Shown here: positions 56,784 through 64,000 of the stretch, piece by piece
Layout of the letters: each line of letters opens with the position of its first letter
Numbering within the stretch: position 1 is the first letter of the stretch
Source of the DNA: Magnolia sinica
Lineage: Eukaryota; Streptophyta; Magnoliopsida; Magnoliales; Magnoliaceae
Length of the DNA stretch: 64,000 nt
Assembly (NCBI RefSeq): GCF_029962835.1
Contig: NC_080584.1
Location: 82,178,862 to 82,242,861 of the forward strand
Direction: 5' to 3'
Translations under genes and position numbers: made by a program
Notes under the pieces: model-generated
The model's input: the letters and a program-made list of their open reading frames with translations, nothing else
The model's database searches: none
Told to the model about the DNA's origin: nothing

Positions 56784-57831
56784 ATCTACCCCCCTTAAAA
56801 AGAATTTCATCCCTGAAATTCAATACTTCTTCCTTAAATGGGACGAGGACAATCGGTTTTCTATGTCTCTAAGCATTTAGTAGTTTCCCCATGAAGCGTG
56901 TCTAACTAAAGGACTGCGGTTGTTACAATCTACCCCCCTTAAAGAAGAATATCACCCGCAAGATTCCATTTTTGCTCATCCCAAAGTCTTTCAGTATCAA
57001 CTATGATCAAGGGTTTGTGCAAACGACTTAAAGAAGAGTTTTACTCCCATTCCATATTTATATATTTGTGTGTGTATGTTTGAAGTTCACAATGACAGTT
57101 CCACGCCTTCTAAAAGAAGAGTAGTAGTTTTATGGTTTTAGTGTTCGCGTCAACACAAACTGATGCTATTGGTTGGTCTGAACTTGATACCAATCTTCTG
57201 CCTGATCAAGGTAGTGAGTTCTTTGGCATCCGTTCGTAATCCTGGTAAATCTTAACCTTCTACTTGATTAGGGCATTAAGGTTATTGGGATCATCGAGAT
57301 TTAGAATTATGATCAAACTGTGTACACTTCGCTGAAATATGATTTCGTCAGTCCGTGATCTCGATTATCCTAGATTCCTAAGGAATATCATATAGTCCTT
57401 TGATTTAACAAGGGATAAGTTTATGTGGCCTATTACGCTTTCACTACACACTTTGATCATCTAAGAATTATGCAAATTTAAATTATACTTCCTAACATGA
57501 TTTCTTAAGCTTAGAGAGTGCATATGTTCAATCTAATGTACAATATGGTGGTTAGTTGTTTCCCTACGATACCTGAGTTTAGTTCTTAAGTTCAAACAAC
57601 TATAATTTACAAGGAACATAAGTTTTTGTTTCTAAGTTCAAATGACAAAGCCTAAAAATTTCAAGAGATCCTAAAGTTTATGTTTCTAGATTCACAAAAC
57701 ACCCTAATGCTAAGGGAATCGAACTTAGCTTCAAGTCTCTAATTTCACCAATGGAACTTTGAAATATTTTAAGTTATATAAGTCATGTTTTTCCTAAGGC
57801 CTAGTTTATCTAGAATCGCTCTAATACCACC
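56784..57831 (-). other. Internal region of the LARD-like element
   Basis: No domain on either strand. At its left end 'atctacccccctt' (56784-56796) is the polypurine tract on the minus strand. A second copy with adjoining 'tgttaca' lies at 56926-56944. The minus-strand text beside it resembles the last codons of Tekay/Del pol ('gatgaaattctttttaagg'). Confidence 0.75.
57818..57829 (-). other. Primer-binding site, Met tRNA type
   Basis: The minus strand reads TGGTATTAGAGC, one change from the initiator-Met site TGGTATCAGAGC, two bases beyond the LTR end. Confidence 0.8.
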
Positions 57832-57972
57832 TGTAACGCCCCGGTTTTTGGAACCCGAGTATTTCATTCGTTCTCCAAAAATTCGAGTGTTAGCCTATAA
57901 AATTCAGTGTAAATTTGAACCGCTTATCATTAATCATAGTTAACGACAATGTAGTTAAAGTAAACTATGCAT

Positions 57973-58011
<39 letters not shown>

Positions 58012-59131
58012 TTATCCTCACAAAATTCAAAATATAGTACCCATACAGGACTTATGCACCCCTCAAATAGCAAAGTTCATTAATTTAAAAACAGAAATCT
58101 ATCATCCAATGGTAGAGCTCAATATGGACCGCAAGGACCCCGTCTAGCTCCTTAGCTACTCGATCTGCTTTATCAACCCAGTGAACAGCATCGACTCGCT
58201 CTACACCTACATTAACTGATATGGTTTGATAGCGTCAATGGTTATCGCAGTGAGGAGTACCCTCTAAGATTACACACTCATTATTCATAATCCAGTATAA
58301 ATCACAATATATGAGAATAGACATATTAAACAACGCAATTTAAAATCATGATCATATATTCAGAAATAAGCTAGTCAACAAAATCTCAACGTTAAGGAAA
58401 TGTAATAGAAATCACAATGAAATGGGACGCGTCCAGATAGTCAAATAATCAATCTTACAAACTCCATAAAATGACTAGAAAACCAAGCTTCAAACCTCTA
58501 CTTCACCTAGAAATCATATCGCACGTGAACACTGAAAGATGGCTAGGAAATCGCTAAGCGAACACCTGCTCCACCCGAAAATCACAATACGACTGAACAC
58601 TGCAAGATAAATAGAGAACAACATACAAATATCTACTTCACCTGAAAATCATATCCTACGTGAACACCGCAAGATGGCTAGAAAATCGCTAAGTGAACAC
58701 CCGCTCCACCTACAAATCGCAATACGACTGAACACCGCAAGATGAAAAGACAAGCAACATACAAACTTTAGACCACCTAAAAATCATATCGTACATGAAC
58801 ACCGCAAGATGGCTAGGAAATTGCTAGCATGGAAGAAAAATAAAACTTTATGTTTTTATAAAGAAGAGAAACACAAATAGCCCTCTTGCACTGGTATTTG
58901 TGAGTACATATGCGCGATTCATCAGGTGGACCAAACAAGGTTTTGGTCCGATCCTCGCTACACACAAGATGGATGGATCAGATCGACCATTTGGGTTGTG
59001 ATGGTGGGCCATAGTTCATTGAGAATGGACCCTGTCCGTCCTTTTATTTCGGTAAAAAAAGGTTAAAAAGGATGGAAGAATCCTTCCTCCTTCGTATCTT
59101 ACGGGTCAAACCGAGTTTGACCAGCACCTGA
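57832..59131 (-). repeat. 5' LTR of the LARD-like element, interrupted
   Basis: Homologous to 54535-55817 from TGTAACGCCCCGG to 'ccagcacctga'. The rest is cut off by an LTR start at 59132. It has an (AT)n run at 57977-58009 where the other LTR has an A-run. Confidence 0.85.
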
Positions 59132-59549
59132 TGTAACGCCCCGTACTTTCCAGTACTCGAGCGTTACCATTAAGAACCGGGACGGTGAATAGAAGTGGCA
59201 TGTAACCACAGATGAAGCCAACCGCCCATGTAACGAATTATAACCAATTTAATCCTTATTTCTCAAAAACTTATAACTTAAAGCTATAAATGGAAATTAT
59301 TCCGTGTGGTCCACAAATACAGGTAATCCGCCTTAAAATTGGGACCAAGGCCTAGTCAGAACTTACAGACTTAACAGATGCCACTAACAGGAAATAAAAT
59401 AAAATTTAGCCTTAAAAAGAAGATAATAAAAATAATAATGATGATAGTAATAATAATAATAACAGTAATCATGATAATAATAATTGTAATAATAATGATA
59501 CTAATGATGATGATGATGATGATGATAATAATAATAATAATAATATTAA

Positions 59550-59580
<31 letters not shown>

Positions 59581-61044
59581 AAAAGTAATAATAATAATAA
59601 TGAATAATAATTTTACGATATAATTGAATTATAAATATTAACATAGTATTAAATATTTTTTTATAAATATGTGCATAAAAATTATTAGATATTTTAATAA
59701 AATGGTATATTATTTAACAACAGGATTTTAAACATGATATTATACAATTTTCAATTTATACATATAGGTATGGTATGATATTGTATATTATAAATTATAT
59801 ATTAATAAATAGGTGACTAATAGCATGTATATAGTAGTATGTTAATATTAAAAAGTTATATTTATATATATGTGTATGAGATTTTAATTATTTTAATTAT
59901 AAGTAATATACAAAGTGATGAAATCTATATAAATATTAGTATTGGTTGGTAATAAATGATGAAAGCCTTATAAATGGCTCGTTAGGACCTTTTAACCATC
60001 GATGTTCAATTTCGAGGTGATCCGACCATTAGATTGACGAGAACCCACCATTGGAGTGTGAAATCTAAGAGTATGGCCCACCTGGACCTTGGATTTGCCC
60101 CACCTTTGGTAAAAAACTATGGCAAGGCCCACCAAATAGGATAAACAGTGTGGATTTATCACAAACATCATGGTGGACCCCACTTGATGGGGTGGCTAAA
60201 CAAAGCTGGTGCACACTCGTGGTGCACCAAGCATGTCAGGCCGGTCAACACGAGCTGACCCGTGCTTCTCCAAAAAAAAGGAGAATTTCTCCTTCTCTTT
60301 GCTTTCTGTCAGTAGACGGATAGACGTCCGTCTGTTTTATTCGATGGCCCATTACTTGTGGCCACATGCATGATCCAAACCGTCCGTTTGGTAGAGGATC
60401 CGTGCGTGACCAAAACCCTTAAGTTTCACATGATTTAACGCGTGCGTGTGCATACAAATCTCACTGCAAACATGTCTCAGAAACACGATGTTTCTTAAAA
60501 TGAAAATTGCCCACTCTTAGCCAGCTCAGCAATCCGCATGAGAGGAGGGATTCTCCATCTCAGCCATCCATGAGGTGCAATCCCGACCCTCCAAGGATAG
60601 GTTTTAGCAAAGAAAAAGAATAAGACAGAGAGGAACCGGCCGTCCCTTATCAAGCTCGAACCCACCATCTGAACCCCTGGGAAGCTTCAAAAAATCTTAT
60701 CCCCAAGCTTCAAGGGACCAATCTAAACCAGCCCATGTAGTCGGAATGAAGAAAGAAGCATAGGGGAGGAATCCGCCATTGCCGCCTGATCATCTTCCTC
60801 GTTCGGAGCCGAACCGAGTTCAGTCTGGTCCAGGCCAGAAATGCTGCTGCCGTATGGGTCTAATCCATTTATGCTGGAAAAAAAAAAAGAGGGAGTGAGT
60901 TTGAGCGGTGCAACTGCACCAAGCTGGTCTGCCGCTGCTGTCCAGTGAATTGGGCTGGTTTTGTCCAGCAACGCTGCTGGACATGTGAGCCCTAGTGGGG
61001 AGAAAAGAGAAGGAGAATAAGAAGAAGGGACATGTGAGCCCTAG
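59132..61044 (+). repeat. Start of another Ty3-type LTR, right end not found
   Basis: TGTAACGCCCCGTAC breaks into the LTR above exactly after 'cacctga'. A second 'cctga' followed by 'gttcggtgctcc' should mark the far side, but it is not in the window. It includes GC-rich 'tcatggtggaccccact' text and an AAT/GAT microsatellite. Confidence 0.55.
59425..59603. repeat. AAT/GAT/ATT trinucleotide microsatellite
   Basis: A run of 'aataataatgatgat' then 'attattattatt'. The 81-codon frame over it is low-complexity. Confidence 0.9.
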
Positions 61045-61860
61045 TTAGGTTAAGTTATAGGTTTAGGTTTAGGTTTAGGTTTAGGAATTCGGGTTCAGGT
61101 TCGGGTTCGGGTTTAGGTTATATGTTTAGGTTAAGGTGTAGGTTTAAGTTATGTGAATTAAGTTTAGGTTATAGGTTTAGGTTTAGGTTTAGGTTTAGGC
61201 TAAGGGTTTAGGGATTCAGATTTGGGTTCGGAATCGAGTTTAGGTTTGGGTTTTCAAGTTTAGGATTAAGTTTAGGTTAGGGAGTTGAGATTAGGATTAG
61301 GTGTAGGTTTACGTTTAGGGATTTGAGATTAGAAGTAGGTGTAGGTTTAGGTTTAGGGATTTGAGAATACATTTAGCTTTTAGGTTTAGGTTTAGGTTAT
61401 AGGTTAAAGGTTAAAGGTTTAGGTTTAGGTTATAGGTTTAGGGATTTGAGAATAGGTTTAGGTTATAGGTTTAGGTTTAGGTTTAGGTTTATATTTAGGT
61501 TATAGGTTTAGGGATTTGAGAATAGGTTTAGGTTTAGGTTAGGTTATAGGTTATAAGTTCAGGGACTTGAGAATAGGTTTAGGTTATAGGTTTAGGTTTA
61601 GCTTTAACTTTAGGTTTAAGTTTAGGTTAGGTTATAGGTTATAGGTTTAGGTTAAGGTTATAGGTTAAGGTTATAAGTTATAGGTTTAGGTTTAGGTTTA
61701 GGTTTAGGTTTAAGAATTCGGATTCGGGTTCAGGTTCGGGTTATATGTTTGGGTTTAGGTGTAGGTCTAAGTTAAGTGAATTAAGTTTAAGTTATAGGTT
61801 TAGGTTTAGGTTTAGGTTTAGGTTATAGGTTTAGGTTTAGGTTATAGGTTATAGGTTATG
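61045..61860 (+). repeat. Degenerate telomere-like TTTAGG array
   Basis: About 815 bases dominated by GGTTTA/TTTAGG hexamers with 'ttatagg' and 'ttcggg' variants. The dominant unit is the 6-mer TTTAGG, not the usual plant 7-mer TTTAGGG. A longer period is visible: 'gggatttgagaatagg' type blocks at about 61316, 61357, 61440, 61509 and 61562. Confidence 0.85.
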
Positions 61861-61949
61861 ATTAAGCTCATTTCAAATTACACAAAATTAACTCGAGCAT
61901 AAATGAAGATTTTCATAAACACGGGCCTGTTCCTACAAATTCGAGCTAA

Positions 61950-62226
61950 TACATAAACACAGCCTATCTTAATAGTCAGGCCACTCCAATGTTGTCCATA
62001 GGAAATAAACAGCTTCATCATGGTCATAATGACGGTTCCCACCTTCTAAGGACCCCTGCTCAACATCCGGATAGTTCCAACGCACGTCCGGGTTTGCTCC
62101 ATCAATGTTTAATACATAAACACGGGCCTGTCTAAATGGTCAGACCACCCATATTGCTATCCATAGGAAATGGACAACTTCGTCATGGTCATAACAACAG
62201 TTCCCACCTTCCAGGGACCACCGCTC
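61950..62226 (+). repeat. Direct repeat, period about 160 bp
   Basis: 'atacataaacac' to 'catggtcataatgacggttcccacc' and on to 'ctgctcaac' (61950-62063) recurs at 62110-62226 with moderate divergence. Confidence 0.75.
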
Positions 62227-62579
62227 AATTAAATCATAAATTAGCTACCCATCCAAGGTTGGATAGATTGTAATACTTAATACTGGCCTTCCATACTTAG
62301 TTCGAAAAAGGAAGAAAAAAGAAAAAGAATAAAAAAGAAATTGCATGTAAAATTAATAAGAGAAGGGCCAGAGTAACTTGCCCCCAAACATTGAGAGTGT
62401 GTCGGTGCGGTAGATCTTGTAATTTATTTGTAAGGGTTTTCATCCCAAAACCCTTATGGCCAGATCTAGTTGCGTGCAAGAGTGAATCTATATTATCTGT
62501 TTGAAATAGCAAAATCTGGTTGCATGTACGAGTGAATCTATATTATCTAATAGAAAATTGAAATAAGTACTGCCACTCT

Positions 62580-63735
62580 TTTTTTCTTTTTTTTGAAAAA
62601 AATGTGTGTCTATTACTATATATCAAAAGAAGGATAATAGCAACAGAGGCCTCCCTAGGACAAAAAATAGCCAGGGACGCCTAAGGAAAAACCTATATAG
62701 CATAAACAACAAGTAATCCCCTAACAAGTGGTCTCTCTAATAGAACCCAATCCCATTCTGTATAATTTGTACAGGCCCCTAACTTCAACTGGGAGGTCAG
62801 TGGCAGCAAAGAAAGTGGATTGCAGTTGCCCAAATGCCGCTGCCTTTGCCAAACCATCTGCAGGATTGTTCCCTTCTCTCAGAATCCAGTTAATCAAAAA
62901 CGTACCCATTTCCTTCAATCAACGAATATTAGTCCACCAATAATGCCACTTCCACGCAGGAGAGGATTTCCCTATAAATGCGTCCACCACACATCCGGAA
63001 TCTGACTCCAGAATAACCTGATTGAATCCCCATGTGACACAATAACCATCGCGTCGTGAAGTGCCCTCAGCTCCGCAGAATTGTTCGAAGCAACACCATA
63101 GCCAAAAGAGAAAGCAAAGAGGAGGGAGGCAGAGGAGTCCCTACCGATCCCACCTCCCCCACATGAGCCAGGATTTCCCAAAGCTGCACCATCCACATTT
63201 ACTTTAATCCAACCATCCCGCGCCCTGGACCATTTTATTATTTGGATAGACTTTTTTCTGGGAGGTTTAACAACAATATCAAGTCTTTGAAATAGGGTTA
63301 AGTCTGACTTGCTAATGGGACTGGAAATTGAATGACTGATGCTTAGCTGAGAAAACCACCATTTTACCTGGTTCACAATGTTGTAGACATTGGGTCTTCT
63401 CCCGTCATACCGCGCCGCATTTCTCGCCTTCCATAGCTCCCAAAGGATCAAGCACAGGCATAAACTCTGCATACGGGAGGGGCCGTTGAGGGGAAACTGA
63501 TTACTCCACTAAGAACCAAGCCTTTCCCATATCGTCTCCTGATGAGGAAGGTTGAACCTGAAGAAGCCATTGAAAATGGACCACACATGCATCGCAAGAT
63601 ACCCCGAGATGAAAAGATGGTTAATAGTTTCCGAGTTAGGGGTGGAAGATTGATCCAGGTCGCAGCAATTACATTTAGAGACGAGATGGACGCCCCACCT
63701 TTGGATTCTATCATCAGTAGGAAGAGCCCCGGATA
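62580..63735 (-). mobile_element. Decayed 5'-truncated L1-type LINE
   Basis: T-run at 62578-62596 (poly(A) on the minus strand), short 3' UTR, RNase H, linker and zf-RVT going right. It is truncated near 63735. Same 3' architecture as the LINE at 30405-31145 but more damaged. Confidence 0.8.
62721..63720 (-). pseudogene. LINE zf-RVT and RNase H region (broken)
   Basis: On the minus strand, a zf-RVT zinc region (CNCCDLDQSS, then ETINHLFISGYLAMHVWSIF) lies at about 63590-63715. After a stop near 63508 it continues with LCLILWELWKARNAARYDGR. RNase H follows: WIKVNVDGAALGNPGSCGGG with the first aspartate, and SAELRALHDAM with the glutamate. A small indel near 63025-63035 then moves the ESDS motif to another frame. 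The final part WILREGNNPADGLAKAAAFG and LYRMGLGSIRET ends at 62721. Catalytic residues are recognisable but split over frames. Confidence 0.82.
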
Positions 63736-63829
63736 GCAGCTACTCTATGACTAACAGTTGAAAAGGAAAATCAGGCATCTAATCTTACCGCTGCAATTGA
63801 CGACACGTCGGACTGGCTTGGAGAACCAT

Positions 63830-64000
63830 TGATCAATCCCCAAGTATAGGGCTGTGATGTAGTAATAAACTCGGTAAGACCGAGATCGAATCCACAGGGA
63901 CTGAAATTTGTACGTGATTTAAAACTAATTAGAAATAGAACTAGCCTAAGATGCAATCTAAATCCAATGTAAATTGATGAATAATGGTGAGAGATTAATC
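63830..64000 (-). repeat. 3' end of an Athila-type LTR, minus strand
   Basis: The reverse complement contains 'ttcgatctcggtcttaccga', 'gtttattactacatcac' and 'ccctatacttgggg', matching the ends at 6790-6871 and 17570-17651. The LTR continues beyond the window. There is no Asp-tRNA-type primer site after its end, so it is a 3' or solo LTR. Confidence 0.8.

Larger units (their letters stand above)
54535..59131 (-). mobile_element. Non-autonomous Ty3-type LTR element (LARD-like), minus strand
   Basis: Two homologous LTRs (54535-56783 and 57832-59131, the latter cut short) enclose only about 1050 bases without any domain. The polypurine tract (AAGGGGGGTAGAT) next to 56783 and the Met-tRNA-like primer site next to 57832 both read on the minus strand. 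A long-LTR element without coding capacity would depend on proteins of a Tekay/Del-type relative. Confidence 0.8.

Noticed and set aside
59378-59623. Ile/Met-rich membrane protein
   Set aside because: Frame over an AAT/GAT/ATT microsatellite.
61045-61860. A true chromosome end
   Set aside because: The array is internal, degenerate, mostly TTTAGG and not TTTAGGG, and flanked by transposon sequence on both sides.

Overview
This is nuclear DNA of a flowering plant. The evidence is plant LTR-retrotransposon lineages (Athila-type Ty3, Ty1/copia with an initiator-Met primer site, Tekay/Del-type LTRs), L1-like LINEs, tRNA-derived SINEs, CACTA-like termini, one CC-NBS disease-resistance-type gene, and fragments of plant housekeeping genes. 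Frequent GC-rich motifs of the type 'gggcccaccatgatgtat' resemble what I recall from magnoliid genomes; that placement is a low-confidence inference. No bacterial, organellar, tRNA, rRNA or CRISPR features were seen. Almost everything is transposon-derived and decayed. The only long intact non-transposon reading frame is the NBS gene at 25504-26940 (minus).

Layout. 1-6871: Athila-type internal region with pol broken by six in-frame stops and a frameshift, then a 3' LTR lacking its front part. It ends in an odd junction with 71 bases of an opposite-facing LTR (6870-6940). 6941-11760: decayed gag of a second Ty3 element, split by a 3100-bp solo LTR (7582-10681, target duplication GGTTC). 12114-19404: complete but dead copia element (duplication AATCA) whose reverse transcriptase is split by a 2093-bp solo Athila-type LTR (15559-17651, duplication CGTAG). 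19882-20945: CACTA-like subterminal repeats. 21224-21343: SINE with a perfect 15-bp target duplication. 21480-25250: repeat-rich intergenic DNA. 25254-26940: 65-bp tandem repeats and the NBS gene, with a MITE-like inverted repeat upstream at 27314-27613.

27835-38020: intergenic DNA with three copies of one LTR-like family, a 5'-truncated LINE with an intact RNase H domain, MITE-like repeats and a SINE. 38022-48062: about 10 kb between a CACTAG terminus with 'tagctacgg' subterminal repeats and a second block of the same repeats. It carries exon-sized fragments that I match to VARICOSE/EDC4, DNA polymerase epsilon, PEX5 and (antisense) eIF5B, plus three unidentified exon-like pieces. This looks like a gene-capturing (Pack-CACTA-type) transposon and is the most interesting part of the window.

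48278-53410: probable 5.1-kb solo Tekay/Del-type LTR. 54535-59131: minus-strand non-autonomous element with two LTRs around only about 1 kb of non-coding internal DNA, invaded at 59132 by another LTR. 61045-61860: degenerate TTTAGG telomere-like array. 62580-63735: decayed LINE (minus). 63830-64000: end of another Athila-type LTR (minus).

The genes do not form a pathway. The window is a record of nested insertion, LTR-LTR recombination (at least two clean solo LTRs), point-mutation decay and gene-fragment capture around one candidate immune-receptor gene.
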